The translations under genes and the position numbers were made by a program. The notes beneath the pieces were generated by a model, which searched no databases, was not told the DNA's origin, and saw only the letters and a list, made by a program, of their open reading frames with translations. From a virus, in IMG/VR virus record IMGVR_UViG_3300046660_000207, positions 1-55,144 of that record: 55,144 nucleotides of DNA. One strand, given 5' to 3'. Within the stretch, counting starts at the first letter, position 1. Each line of letters starts with the position of its first letter. Shown here one piece after another: positions 7,439 to 15,376 of the stretch.

Positions 7439-7692
7439 ACCGGATCGTCATCAACATGGATGTACAAGGCGGCTTCTCGGTATTCAGCGACGAACCTGCA
7501 GAGCTGTTCATCGTCTCGGATCACACGCCGGCAGACCGCGTCTACCAGATGGAAATCCATGTCGGTGTGCAGAAGGTCCGCGACCAACTGCGCAGCGATC
7601 CTGTCGGCCACAAGAACGACAGTCACACGCTTGGTACAGGCCACGGCCCGCGGAAGCCGCCTTCACGTCGAAAGTTCGAGGTGGTCAAGTGA
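7435..7692 (+). CDS. hypothetical protein, 85 aa
   Basis: ATG 7435 overlaps the methyltransferase stop (ATGA). The N-terminal half is strand-rich (RIVINMDVQGGFSVF) and the C-terminus is basic. No family is recognised. It is the link between the methyltransferase and the nuclease-like gene, probably one polycistronic message. Confidence 0.6.
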   Translation: MNRIVINMDVQGGFSVFSDEPAELFIVSDHTPADRVYQMEIHVGVQKVRDQLRSDPVGHKNDSHTLGTGHGPRKPPSRRKFEVVK

Positions 7693-8069
7693 ACATCCAT
7701 CTCACCCGCGAGGAAGGCCGCCAGCTCCTCTCCCAGAAGAAGACAAAGCGCGGCAACAAGTTCAACGCCGAGCGCGTCCTCTATGACGGGCACATGTTCG
7801 ATAGCAAGGCTGAGCGTGACTATTACGCTACGCTGAAGCTGAGAGAGCGTGCCGGGGAAATCACCGATCTTGAGCTTCAGCGTGAATACCACCTGATGGT
7901 CAATGGCGTCCTGGTCGCCAAATACAAAGCTGACATGGTGTTCAACGATCGAATTCTTTGCCGTCGGCGCGTGGTCGACATAAAAGGAGCGCCGGTAACC
8001 AGAGACTTCCGTCTGAAGCAGAAGCTCATGAAAGCGTGCTTCGGCATCGACGTCGAGGTGATCCGATGA
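7689..8069 (+). CDS. DUF1064 family protein, PD-(D/E)XK nuclease-like
   Basis: The GTG start at 7689 overlaps the previous stop. The 126-aa protein matches the DUF1064 pattern: basic start NKFNAERVLYDGHMFDSKAE, then LELQREYHL, YKADMVF, VVDIKGAPVTRDFRLK. The FDSKAE, ADMVF and VDIKG elements resemble a PD-(D/E)XK nuclease core (Asp, then xDxK). These proteins are common in phage replication regions and may resolve or trim DNA, but activity is inferred from fold only. Confidence 0.8.
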   Translation: MNIHLTREEGRQLLSQKKTKRGNKFNAERVLYDGHMFDSKAERDYYATLKLRERAGEITDLELQREYHLMVNGVLVAKYKADMVFNDRILCRRRVVDIKGAPVTRDFRLKQKLMKACFGIDVEVIR

Positions 8070-8551
8070 GCAAGCGCCGCCTGCCGTACATGCCTCTTTG
8101 GGTAGAGGACTATCACCGCGATACCCGTCACCTGTCGACCGAGGAGCATGGCGCTTATCTCCTGTTGCTCATGGCTGCCTGGGAGGCGCCGTCGAATTCC
8201 CTGCCAGATGACGACCAAACTCTCGCGGGCCTCGCCAAGGTCGCCCCTGCTCGGTGGGCAAAGATGAAACTCCGCGTCATGGCGTTCTGGTCGCTGGACG
8301 GCCGGAGCAAAATGTGGGTGCAGAAACGCCTTAAGAAAGAGCGTCGATTGGCGGTCGATAGAAAGCAGAAAGCAAGCGATGCCGCCGCAACTCGTTGGAA
8401 CAATGAGAAAAAATGTGATGCTAAAGCGATGCTCGGGCAATGCCATCCTTCCATAACCACCAATAAAAAACCTAACGGTTTTTCTTCGGGCGCTGGCGCG
8501 CCAAAAAAATCCGCTCAATCAAAGTTTTTGGAGGCGATAGACCGTGACTGA
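8066..8551 (+). CDS. DUF1376 protein, replication-module protein
   Basis: The 161-aa product starts at ATG 8066 (ATGA overlap). Residues 5-95 fit DUF1376: YMPLWVEDYHRDTRHLSTEE, then GAYLLLLMAAWE, LPDDDQTLA and a Trp-rich helix. This N-terminal domain is typical of phage replication-initiation or helicase-loader-like proteins. A Lys/Asn/Ser-rich tail follows. Its place next to the DnaA domain-IV protein supports a replication role. Confidence 0.8.
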   Translation: MSKRRLPYMPLWVEDYHRDTRHLSTEEHGAYLLLLMAAWEAPSNSLPDDDQTLAGLAKVAPARWAKMKLRVMAFWSLDGRSKMWVQKRLKKERRLAVDRKQKASDAAATRWNNEKKCDAKAMLGQCHPSITTNKKPNGFSSGAGAPKKSAQSKFLEAIDRD

Positions 8552-9182
8552 CATCATCCCAAGCGACATTTTCGAGCGCCTTCCTGAGCGATATCAAAAC
8601 CGGGCAAGGCAGATCGCGGCGCGAGTTCTGGAGCTGAACCGGCTCTTGGCAAGATGCGATATTGGCGCCATCAGGGATTCTGGGGCTCGTCTTTGTGGCC
8701 AGCTCCGGCCGCAGCCCGAAACCAAGATCGAAGAATTTGCCGACGAGTTCCGCGCCGCCTGCGCCGATCTTCCCGAGTGGGCGATATCCGAGGCGACGAA
8801 CGATTACCTGGCTGGGCGCGTCGATAACCATACGGGCCAGTTTATCCCGACCTGTGCTGAGTTTGCCAAGCACGCACGCGGGATCATCCGACCTTTCGTC
8901 GCGGAAAAGGCTGGTCTACGCAATGAGGCGGAACGGCTGTTCATTCGGGCCGAAGACGACCGCCGGCGCGAACTGATCGAGATCGAGCGCGCGAACCCGA
9001 CGGTGAAGGCGCGTGTCCGCGATCTGGTTAAACAATCCAGAGCTGGCGCCCCAGTCATCTCGACAGACCATCGTCATTTCGGAATTGAGCCGGAGGCACA
9101 GGCGCAGCTTGACGCGCTGCGAAAGCCTCCGGTTCCGGTCCAATCTAAAATAGCACAGTCGCGTATCGTGAAAGGCAGGTAA
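8544..9182 (+). CDS. hypothetical protein of the replication group, 212 aa
   Basis: The GTG at 8544 has GGAGG nine bases upstream and overlaps the previous gene by eight bases. The protein is mostly helical, with no Walker motif, so it is not an ATPase loader of the DnaC type. The region IEEFADEFRAACADLPEWA followed by a helix-rich middle is reminiscent of phage replication accessory proteins. Function stays open. Confidence 0.65.
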   Translation: MTDIIPSDIFERLPERYQNRARQIAARVLELNRLLARCDIGAIRDSGARLCGQLRPQPETKIEEFADEFRAACADLPEWAISEATNDYLAGRVDNHTGQFIPTCAEFAKHARGIIRPFVAEKAGLRNEAERLFIRAEDDRRRELIEIERANPTVKARVRDLVKQSRAGAPVISTDHRHFGIEPEAQAQLDALRKPPVPVQSKIAQSRIVKGR

Positions 9183-9184
9183 TT

Positions 9185-9715
9185 ATGAACATGCACACCC
9201 AGATTCCGAACTACGAGGAAATCAGGAACCGGCTTTGGAACTCCAAGCCTAAGCCGAAGGAGCAGCCAGTTCGTGAGCCGGTCTACGTTCGTTACATCGC
9301 TCCGCAGATCCCACTTTGGGAGCGTGAGCCGGTGCAGTTCGACGCTCACTCCGCCAACTGGAAATTTGACCGAGCCGTATTCAACACACCTCTGGCATAC
9401 CTCAAGCGCAGATGCACAAAACTGAATGTCCCGTTTCCACTCATGACCGGGGAAAGCCGGATGCGCGATTTGGCAGTCCGCCGTCAGTTGGTCACTTGGG
9501 AGATCATCGTCACGTTCGGACTGTCCTTCCCGGCAGTCGGTCGCCTCATGGGCGGTCGAGACCATACCACCTGTCTGCATTCGTTCCGCAAGATTTCGGC
9601 AATGACAGCAGAGGAGCGGGAGCGGATCGACACGCCGATGACATATCGACGTGAGCATGGGCAGAGCCGGTTGGTCCCGGCGGTGTCCACCATCAGCAGG
9701 ATCGCAGCATCATGA
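9185..9715 (+). CDS. DnaA domain-IV-like DNA-binding protein
   Basis: The 176-aa protein carries the DnaA-box-binding helix-turn-helix near residues 95-137: RRQLVTWEIIVTFGLSFPAV then GRLMGGRDHTTCLHSFRKI. GGRDHTT is the DnaA signature that contacts DNA. It lacks the AAA+ ATPase part, so it could bind DnaA boxes without acting as a full initiator. It may recruit or block host DnaA at the phage origin. The N-terminal 60 residues are Pro/Lys-rich and variable. The start follows the upstream stop closely (ATG 9185). Confidence 0.85.
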   Translation: MNMHTQIPNYEEIRNRLWNSKPKPKEQPVREPVYVRYIAPQIPLWEREPVQFDAHSANWKFDRAVFNTPLAYLKRRCTKLNVPFPLMTGESRMRDLAVRRQLVTWEIIVTFGLSFPAVGRLMGGRDHTTCLHSFRKISAMTAEERERIDTPMTYRREHGQSRLVPAVSTISRIAAS

Positions 9716-9752
9716 CCACCCTCAAAGCCAACAAGAACAAAGGAGACGGGAA

Positions 9753-9911
9753 GTGAGCATGGAACAGACGAGGACAGCCTTCCGACGCTTGCGCTTGAGT
9801 CTGCGTGTTCTGGCACAACTCTATCTTGTCGCGTTGCTCATAAAACTCACCCCAGCAAGTGACGCGAATTCATTGAACCTGCTCTTGAGGCTGAACAGAT
9901 CCATCAAATAA
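9753..9911 (+). CDS. small membrane-associated peptide, 52 aa
   Basis: GTG at 9753 has AAAGGAG about eight bases upstream; ATG 9759 is the alternative. The product has a basic start and one amphipathic-to-hydrophobic segment (LRVLAQLYLVALLIKL). A 14-codon frame at 9712-9756 (starting MTTLKANK) couples it to the DnaA-like gene and may be a leader. Function is unknown. Confidence 0.5.
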   Translation: MSMEQTRTAFRRLRLSLRVLAQLYLVALLIKLTPASDANSLNLLLRLNRSIK

Positions 9912-9922
9912 GGAGACAGGAA

Positions 9923-10291
9923 ATGACAGACGATGGATGGAAGAAAGAGGCGGCTGAATTCGGACGGGCACTTCGCCGCCTCCCGCAGCCGGTCTCATGC
10001 TTTTCCAACGGCGCGTGCTGCCCATGGTGCGGAAGTCTCAACAAGACCGTCACCTTCGGCATGAATAATTGCGAGGAGTGCGTTCAGCCATATGCTTTCG
10101 GTTATCCGGACTGGCACGAAGGGAAAGATCCGGTGAGTTGGGTGCCTTTCCCGTTCGCGGAATTTAACGCTCTCGGCAAGCGCGCCGATGTCATTCCAGA
10201 GTTCAAGCCCAACGAAAGGCTGCAGGCTATCTATTTCCAGAAAGCAGAAGAACATCTCGGCGTTCATGCCGATATCACAACGGCGAACTGA
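9923..10291 (+). CDS. zinc-ribbon protein, 122 aa
   Basis: ATG 9923 follows AAGGAGACAGGAA. CCPWCG at 32-37 and CEEC at 50-53 would hold one zinc ion. The remainder has aromatic residues but no other recognised domain. Small zinc ribbons like this are frequent in phage early genes. No specific partner is visible. Confidence 0.7.
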   Translation: MTDDGWKKEAAEFGRALRRLPQPVSCFSNGACCPWCGSLNKTVTFGMNNCEECVQPYAFGYPDWHEGKDPVSWVPFPFAEFNALGKRADVIPEFKPNERLQAIYFQKAEEHLGVHADITTAN

Positions 10292-10324
10292 GCACGGCGG
10301 CTCTACACAAGCGAGGAACAGGTA

Positions 10325-10885
10325 ATGGCAAGCAAGGCGGCAAAGCTGAAACAGAAGCGGGCATCACGAGGGCGCCCTAAGGTGGAGGACGTTGCACGCG
10401 AGCCGAACGGTCGCATCTCTCGGTCCCCGCTCGACACGAACAGCGAAGAAGTCACGCGCAGGGCAGAAAGGCTAGGCCTCACAGTGGTGCAGGCGAGGGA
10501 CCAGAAGGCAACAACATACATCGGCTACCTGAACCTCATCGGCAAGCGCGACGGGATCAGCGACGACCAGTATGACGCGGCGATGAAATTCCTCGACCTT
10601 CGCCGGTCCTATCTCCTTGCCATCAAGGCACCGAACGCAGAGCGCAGTGACGAAGGGCTTGGCGGCGGATCGGCAACCATCAGTGAATCTTATATCGACT
10701 GGTGCAAGGATGCCATAGAGACCTACACCAATTGCCGTAAAGCCATCCAGACGGCGCAAAACGAATGCCGCGCCAACCTCTGGGCCGCGCTTGATCTGTG
10801 CGTCCTTCGCGACCAGCGGCTTGACCATATGATTGGCGACGTAAGATTGTTGAGTAACGCGCTCATCGTCTTCTTTCGCGTTTGA
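10325..10885 (+). CDS. last early gene, candidate late-gene regulator, 186 aa
   Basis: ATG 10325 follows GAGGAACAGG. The N-terminus is very basic (KAAKLKQKRASRGRPK). The centre is helical. I do not recognise a family. Position is the clue: it is the last gene before a leader with two strong terminators and then the late genes, just where lambdoid phages keep the Q antiterminator. That role is inference only. Confidence 0.65.
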   Translation: MASKAAKLKQKRASRGRPKVEDVAREPNGRISRSPLDTNSEEVTRRAERLGLTVVQARDQKATTYIGYLNLIGKRDGISDDQYDAAMKFLDLRRSYLLAIKAPNAERSDEGLGGGSATISESYIDWCKDAIETYTNCRKAIQTAQNECRANLWAALDLCVLRDQRLDHMIGDVRLLSNALIVFFRV

Positions 10886-10929
10886 CTTCTGCGCGGAAAT
10901 CAGTAATTTCTGACGTAGATTTTTACATT

Positions 10930-10968
10930 GGGTGATTTGCGAATATACCTCTGCAAATCACCCTTTTT
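10930..10968 (+). terminator. rho-independent terminator, end of early operon
   Basis: GGGTGATTTGC (10930-10940) pairs perfectly with GCAAATCACCC (10953-10963) around a 12-base loop and is followed by five T. This is one of the clearest terminators in the window. It lies 45 bases after the last early gene. Confidence 0.88.
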
Positions 10969-10985
10969 GATTCGAGGCCCAGCCT

Positions 10986-10997
10986 CCCCCCCCCCCC
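10986..10997 (+). repeat. 12-base poly-C tract
   Basis: An uninterrupted run of 12 C lies in the untranslated leader between two terminators. Its length may be unreliable in sequencing and may vary in nature. Confidence 0.85.
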
Positions 10998-11004
10998 GAT
11001 TGCC

Positions 11005-11039
11005 GCTACCGACTACATGGCTTATTGAATGTCGGTAGC
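11005..11039. repeat. inverted repeat in the late leader
   Basis: GCTACCGAC at 11005-11013 and GTCGGTAGC at 11031-11039 are perfect 9-base arms around a 17-base AT-richer centre. There is no T run, so it is not an ordinary terminator. It could be a protein-binding site or an RNA element used for antitermination of late transcription. Confidence 0.55.
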
Positions 11040-11106
11040 AATAACTCGTCGGGGGATATATCGGGCGGCGGATTGCAGCATCTCCGGACCTACGAGCCCG
11101 GCCCAG

Positions 11107-11136
11107 CCCCGTCACCCGAAAGGTGGCGGGGTTTTT
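11107..11136 (+). terminator. rho-independent terminator upstream of late genes
   Basis: CCCCGTCACC (11107-11116) folds on GGTGGCGGGG with a small CGAAA loop and one mismatch, followed by five T. It lies just upstream of the first late gene, so late transcripts starting before it would need antitermination. Confidence 0.8.
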
Positions 11137-11153
11137 CATTTCAGGAGTCCCCT

Positions 11154-11393
11154 TTGACCGACATCCTCTCCCTATCAGCAGAACGCGCCAAGCGTGAGCG
11201 ACCGGATGCGGATTGCGTGCGGGATCATGACGGGACCGAGTTGAACCTGTTCGCCATCGACTACCCGATGAGCGGCAAGACGTTCAGCTTTGAGGTATGG
11301 GCGACATCGTTTGATGAGGCAGAAGCCCATGTCGAAGCGATCCGCAGCTGTGCGGTGTTGGCGGGGATGATTAAAGCGCGGGGCAATTTGTGA
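11154..11393 (+). CDS. hypothetical protein, 79 aa
   Basis: A TTG start at 11154 is chosen because AGGAG ends six bases upstream and the longer frame would run through a terminator. The product has a strand-helix pattern with FSFEVWATSFDEAEAHVEAI, like many small phage proteins of unknown role. It is the first gene of the rightward late block. The following 113 bases (11394-11506) hold no gene; a GGC-GAAA-GCC hairpin can be drawn there. Confidence 0.65.
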   Translation: MTDILSLSAERAKRERPDADCVRDHDGTELNLFAIDYPMSGKTFSFEVWATSFDEAEAHVEAIRSCAVLAGMIKARGNL

Positions 11394-11506
11394 CGTTCAG
11401 GGTCAGCAAACAAGGGTCTGTAGTAGCGCCGCCAAACGAGTGACCCCGAAAGACCCACAGGCGAAAGCCGGTTGAAGCTCTTAGGGCGGCCCCTGAAGGA
11501 TTTCCG

Positions 11507-11905
11507 ATGCACGACGTTCTGATGCTGGCTCTGATGCTTCTCGGAGCGCACTGGCTGGCGGATTACCCTCTTCAAGGCCAGTTCCTATCCGACGCCAAGT
11601 TCAAAGGCCCGCTGCGCTTCTATCACCTCGTTGCCCACGCGGGCATACAGGGCGCTGGAGTGGCGATAGTCACCGGCAACGCATGGCTAGGCCTTTCCGA
11701 ATGGATCGCGCACACGGCCATTGACGAGGCGAAGGTGAGGGGCAAGACGACGTTCGCGACTGATCAAGTGCTGCACATCGCCTGCAAAGCGGTCTGGCTT
11801 GTTCTGATGCTGACGTTCCTCGCCTCCTGCCAATCCTCGCAAGACCGGCAATGGGCAGACCTCCAGAAGATCATCCAGATCACACAGTTCCAACAGGACG
11901 AGTAG
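11507..11905 (+). CDS. DUF3307 membrane protein
   Basis: The 132-aa product fits DUF3307: HWLADYPLQGQFL near residues 15-27, a central H..H pair, EWIAHTAIDEAK, and TDQVLHIACK. Three hydrophobic segments span residues 1-15, 45-65 and 90-107. The last 25 residues are polar, after the motif LTFLASC. Such genes are widespread in bacteria and prophages with unknown role. ATG 11507 follows AAGGA. Confidence 0.75.
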   Translation: MHDVLMLALMLLGAHWLADYPLQGQFLSDAKFKGPLRFYHLVAHAGIQGAGVAIVTGNAWLGLSEWIAHTAIDEAKVRGKTTFATDQVLHIACKAVWLVLMLTFLASCQSSQDRQWADLQKIIQITQFQQDE

Positions 11906-11998
11906 ATGAGCGCATTCCTTGTCATCTTCGGCGGAGTGGGGCTGTATCTGATGCTGCTTGGATATGCCGTCGCGTTCTGGTCTGGTCGCTGGAGATGA
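11906..11998 (+). CDS. tiny membrane peptide, 30 aa
   Basis: ATG 11906 immediately follows the upstream TAG. The product is one transmembrane segment (FLVIFGGVGLYLMLLGYAVAF) ending in a basic GRWR. It overlaps the next start (ATGA at 11995). Function is unknown. Confidence 0.5.
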   Translation: MSAFLVIFGGVGLYLMLLGYAVAFWSGRWR

Positions 11999-12174
11999 CC
12001 CACGCCGAACTGCTCGACCACATCAAGGTCTTCCAGACCGAGCACGGCGTAGAGGACACCATCAACCTGTTGAACGATACGATCCTGGCCACGGCGCAGG
12101 CAGCGGGACTGGAGATCGAGTATTACGACGAAGACGACGAAGCCGAGCCGGCGACGGTTCATGCGGTGAATTGA
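11995..12174 (+). CDS. small acidic protein, 59 aa
   Basis: ATG 11995 overlaps the upstream stop. The product is helical with an acidic run (EYYDEDDEAEPA) near the end. No family is recognised. Confidence 0.6.
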   Translation: MTHAELLDHIKVFQTEHGVEDTINLLNDTILATAQAAGLEIEYYDEDDEAEPATVHAVN

Positions 12175-12191
12175 CTTGATCAAAAACGGGG

Positions 12192-12848
12192 ATGGTAGGC
12201 ATGTCTGACTACCTTCTCAATATGTTCGTAGGCCCATTGTCGGCGCTCCGGCGCAGGATCGTAGACCTTGGAGACGGAAGCCACGCCGAACAGCAGGTAG
12301 CGCACCCGCCGCTTGACCTACTGACCGATGGCGGAACCGGCCCGAACAGGCGGTTTCGTGTCGATGTGGGCCAGACAGGTTTCTTTGCTGGGCGGGAGTT
12401 CCGCACCTTTCGCAGATTGAACATTACCGCTGGGGCAATCGTCGTCATCAAGGCCGTAGTCCCGATCAATATCATTCTGTTCGGTCTTGAGGCGAACATC
12501 TACCAGGGCCTGCTCGATGTGGAGACAGTCGTCGGCGGGACGGAGGGCGGAACGTTTTCCGAGGCACTGCCGATCTTCCCGCGCAACACGATGTCTGAAC
12601 GGCCGACGCCGATCTATACGCCACTCGTCGTCTTGACCGCAGGTGGCACACATACCGGGGGAACGGTTCTAGACCCTCTTGTGGTGAAGGCTGCGGACAA
12701 CAGCAACTTCGCGGCAAGCGTCGGCAGTCAATCGTCCGATGAGCGCGGGGTGGGGGCTGGAACCTATTATATCCGCCTAACTGCCGTGACAGGGCAGGGC
12801 GACGTGCTCGGAACGTTCAAAGCGAGATGGGAAGAACGGCTCCCATGA
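12192..12848 (+). CDS. probable virion-associated protein, 218 aa
   Basis: The protein begins near MVGMSDYLLNMF; ATG 12201 is an equally possible start since neither has a good Shine-Dalgarno. The C-terminal 120 residues are rich in Gly/Thr and strands (TAGGTHTGGTVLDPLVV), like phage capsid or fibre accessory proteins. It lies directly upstream of the terminase block. Its role is inferred from composition and position. Confidence 0.6.
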   Translation: MVGMSDYLLNMFVGPLSALRRRIVDLGDGSHAEQQVAHPPLDLLTDGGTGPNRRFRVDVGQTGFFAGREFRTFRRLNITAGAIVVIKAVVPINIILFGLEANIYQGLLDVETVVGGTEGGTFSEALPIFPRNTMSERPTPIYTPLVVLTAGGTHTGGTVLDPLVVKAADNSNFAASVGSQSSDERGVGAGTYYIRLTAVTGQGDVLGTFKARWEERLP

Positions 12849-13101
12849 CATGCCCGTTAGGGAACGCGGTTCTTTGAGAATAATTTTCTCCCAGTGTCGC
12901 CGAAAATCGACCTGAAATGACACTCCCCCACGGGGTGGATAGAAATAATATTCCATTGCGGCGACTTCCGACCGGCCCAACCAGAAGCTGGAACAAGGTC
13001 TCCATTCGCGCCGGATCGCCGGCAACCGGGGCCGCACATCGTCATTTACTCGGTCAAGTGGGCAATCTGGCATTTCAACCTAACTGGAGCGTCGAAACTC
13101 T
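12849..13101. other. gene-free segment upstream of terminase
   Basis: No convincing frame exists in this 253-base stretch. It holds two AT-rich elements unusual for this genome: GAGAA-TAATT-TTCTC, a perfect dyad at 12876-12890, and a related GAAATAATATTCC at about 12943-12956. A promoter or a packaging-recognition site for the terminase just downstream would fit. Neither is proven. Confidence 0.45.
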
Positions 13102-13290
13102 ATGCTGAACTTTAAGGATTGGTACATCGCCAAGCACGGGGATTACCCCGGTCTTCAGGGCGAGCGGTACGACCATCTGTTCGCCCGCATGGCCGATGCA
13201 TTCGCAGACTATGTGGATTATGTGGTTGCGCATCGCTTGCCTGATCGTGGTTCACCGACGGCAACGTGGCGTCCGGATGTGGACGCATAA
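13102..13290 (+). CDS. hypothetical protein, 62 aa
   Basis: ATG 13102 has GGAGCG upstream. The protein is acidic and aromatic (ADAFADYVDYVVAHRL). It is encoded three bases before the terminase small subunit and is probably co-translated with it. No family is recognised. Confidence 0.6.
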   Translation: MLNFKDWYIAKHGDYPGLQGERYDHLFARMADAFADYVDYVVAHRLPDRGSPTATWRPDVDA

Positions 13291-13293
13291 GCC

Positions 13294-13980
13294 ATGGCTG
13301 ACCTCACCCCGAAGCAGGAGGCGTTCGTAAAGGAATACCTGCTTGATCTGAATGCCACACAGGCGGCCATACGGGCAGGCTACAGCGCGAAGACGGCGAA
13401 AGAGCAGGGTGGACGCTTGTTAACGAAAGTTCCCGTCATGCGGGCTCTGTCGAAGGCGCAGATCAAGCGGGCCGAACGGGTCGAGATCACCGCCGACATG
13501 GTGCTTCAGCAATGGTGGGCAATTGCCACGGCTGATCCTAACTCTGTCGTCCAGCATCGCCGGGTTTGCTGCCGCCACTGCCATGGGAAAGATCACCTGT
13601 ATCAGTGGAAGGCGCGCGAGTACCAGGCTGCGATGGAAGCAGCTGACGCAGCGGTCAAGGACACTGGCAACGAGCCATCGTATCCAAATGACGCAGGCGG
13701 CTATGGCTTTGACGCTACGCGCGAGCCGCATCCTGACTGCCCGGAATGCCACGGTGAGGGCTTTGGCGAGGTTCATGCGCTGGACACGCGCAATCTCCAA
13801 GGGCCGGCCAAGATGCTCTATGCCGGAGCCAAGCAGACATCGCAGGGAATTGAGGTGAAGCTTCACGACCAGGCGAAGGCGCTGGAGAATGTGGCCCGTC
13901 ACCTTGGGATGTACCAGGATCGCATCGAACATACCGGCAAGCTCGAAACGGACGTGCGGATAACCATCGTTGACCCTTGA
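13294..13980 (+). CDS. terS: terminase small subunit with zinc-binding insert
   Basis: The 228-aa protein starts with the classic small-terminase helix-turn-helix: LTPKQEAFVKEYLLDLNATQ and AAIRAGYSAKTAKEQGGRLL (residues 4-43). It recognises phage DNA and feeds it to the large subunit. Unusually, residues 91-153 contain CCRHCHG (92-98) and CPECHGEG (149-156), a DnaJ-like pair of CxxC knuckles that should bind zinc. The gene overlaps terL by 11 bases. Confidence 0.9.
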   Translation: MADLTPKQEAFVKEYLLDLNATQAAIRAGYSAKTAKEQGGRLLTKVPVMRALSKAQIKRAERVEITADMVLQQWWAIATADPNSVVQHRRVCCRHCHGKDHLYQWKAREYQAAMEAADAAVKDTGNEPSYPNDAGGYGFDATREPHPDCPECHGEGFGEVHALDTRNLQGPAKMLYAGAKQTSQGIEVKLHDQAKALENVARHLGMYQDRIEHTGKLETDVRITIVDP

Positions 13981-15376
13981 TGTCAGTGTCCCTCGTGCGC
14001 TTGCTCCCTTGCTTAAGCCGATGCGCTACAAGGGGGCGTATGGCGGGCGTGGGGCGGCGAAGTCGCACTTCTTCGCAGAGCAGTTGGTGTTGCGCTGCTA
14101 CGAGCGGGAGACGCGTGCCGCATGCATTCGTGAAGTTCAAGCGACGATCAAGGATTCGGTTCGTCAGCTTCTGATAGACAAGATCAAGAAGTTTAATCTC
14201 GGCGACTTCTTTCAGGTGCTCGACGGGGAGATACGTGGCGCCAACGGCTCGCTGATCATCTTCAAGGGGATGCAGTCCTATAACGCCGACAACATCAAGT
14301 CGCTTGAAGGCTTTGATATTGCCTGGGTGGAAGAGGCGCAGACATTCTCGGAGATGTCGCTGAAGATGCTTCGGCCGACGCTGCGCAAGGAAGGATCGGA
14401 ACTCTGGTTCTCGTGGAACCCGCGCCACGACACAGACGCGGTCGACAAGTTCTTCCGCGGCGGCCGGATCATCACCGATGGCGTGGCCGTTCGGGTGAAC
14501 TGGTACGACAATCCGTGGTTTCCAGAAGTTCTCCGCAAGGAGAAGGACGACGACTACGGCGCCGATCCCGAGACCGCTGAGCACGTGTGGGGCGGTGGTT
14601 ATGAGTTGATCACCGAGGGCAATTACTACGCCCGGTACATCGCCAAGGCTGAGAAGGATGGACGGGTAGGGTTCTTTCCGCATAACCCGGAACGGCCGGT
14701 CATCACGTCGTGGGATATTGGCGTGGACGACTACACCGCCATTTGGTTCTGGCAAGAGGACGGGTTTCAGGCCACGGCGATCGATTATTACGAGGTCAGC
14801 GGTGATGGTGCCGAGGATATCGTCAAGGCGGCGCTTCCGGAACTCAACCCGAATGACGAGGAAAAGGCGCAGGCATATCTCACCGCGATGCGGGAAGCTC
14901 CGTTCCGGTATGAAAAGCATCATCTGCCGCATGATGTCATGAACCGGGAATGGGGCGCAGGCGCGAGATCGCGGTTCCAGACGCTGACCAGCTTGGGCGT
15001 AAAGCCGATCAAGGTAGGAGCAGCGCAGAACCCGCAGGAGCGCGTAAACGCCATGCGGTCGCTATTCCCTGTCTTGAGGTTCCATCACTCGTTTCGGGTC
15101 AACCTGGGGCTAAAGCGGCTGCGCCGTTATTCGCGCAAGTTCAACGATGCGATGGGGACATACTCCACGCCGTTGCATGACGAGAACAGCCACGGCTCCG
15201 ATGCTGCCGGAGAGTTCGCCGTCAACTGCGCGATCAGGCCGATAGCGGTTCAGGAGAAGAAGCCGAAGGTGCTTCAATATGAAGCCAAGCCGGATGGCAC
15301 GATCCAAGGAAATATGAGTGTGGCCGATGCCGTCGAGGCAATGGTGCGCAAGCGGCGGCAACGAGGTGGAAGATGA
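13970..15376 (+). CDS. terL: terminase large subunit (packaging ATPase/nuclease)
   Basis: The 468-aa protein has the two-domain layout of PBSX-type terminases. The Walker A variant is GGRGAAKS at 25-32. The Walker B region is DIAWVEEAQ at about 115-123. The RNase-H-fold nuclease shows SWDIGVDD near 246-253 and a late Asp in HGSDAAGEFA near 408. It cuts concatemers and pumps DNA into the procapsid. The TTG start at 13970 is favoured because the ATG at 14021 would leave almost nothing before Walker A. Confidence 0.92.
   Translation: MTLDVSVPRALAPLLKPMRYKGAYGGRGAAKSHFFAEQLVLRCYERETRAACIREVQATIKDSVRQLLIDKIKKFNLGDFFQVLDGEIRGANGSLIIFKGMQSYNADNIKSLEGFDIAWVEEAQTFSEMSLKMLRPTLRKEGSELWFSWNPRHDTDAVDKFFRGGRIITDGVAVRVNWYDNPWFPEVLRKEKDDDYGADPETAEHVWGGGYELITEGNYYARYIAKAEKDGRVGFFPHNPERPVITSWDIGVDDYTAIWFWQEDGFQATAIDYYEVSGDGAEDIVKAALPELNPNDEEKAQAYLTAMREAPFRYEKHHLPHDVMNREWGAGARSRFQTLTSLGVKPIKVGAAQNPQERVNAMRSLFPVLRFHHSFRVNLGLKRLRRYSRKFNDAMGTYSTPLHDENSHGSDAAGEFAVNCAIRPIAVQEKKPKVLQYEAKPDGTIQGNMSVADAVEAMVRKRRQRGGR

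Noticed and set aside
12917-13108. Possible 63-codon gene before terminase
   Set aside because: No ribosome-binding site, unusual residue mix, and competing frames of equal length; treated as non-coding.
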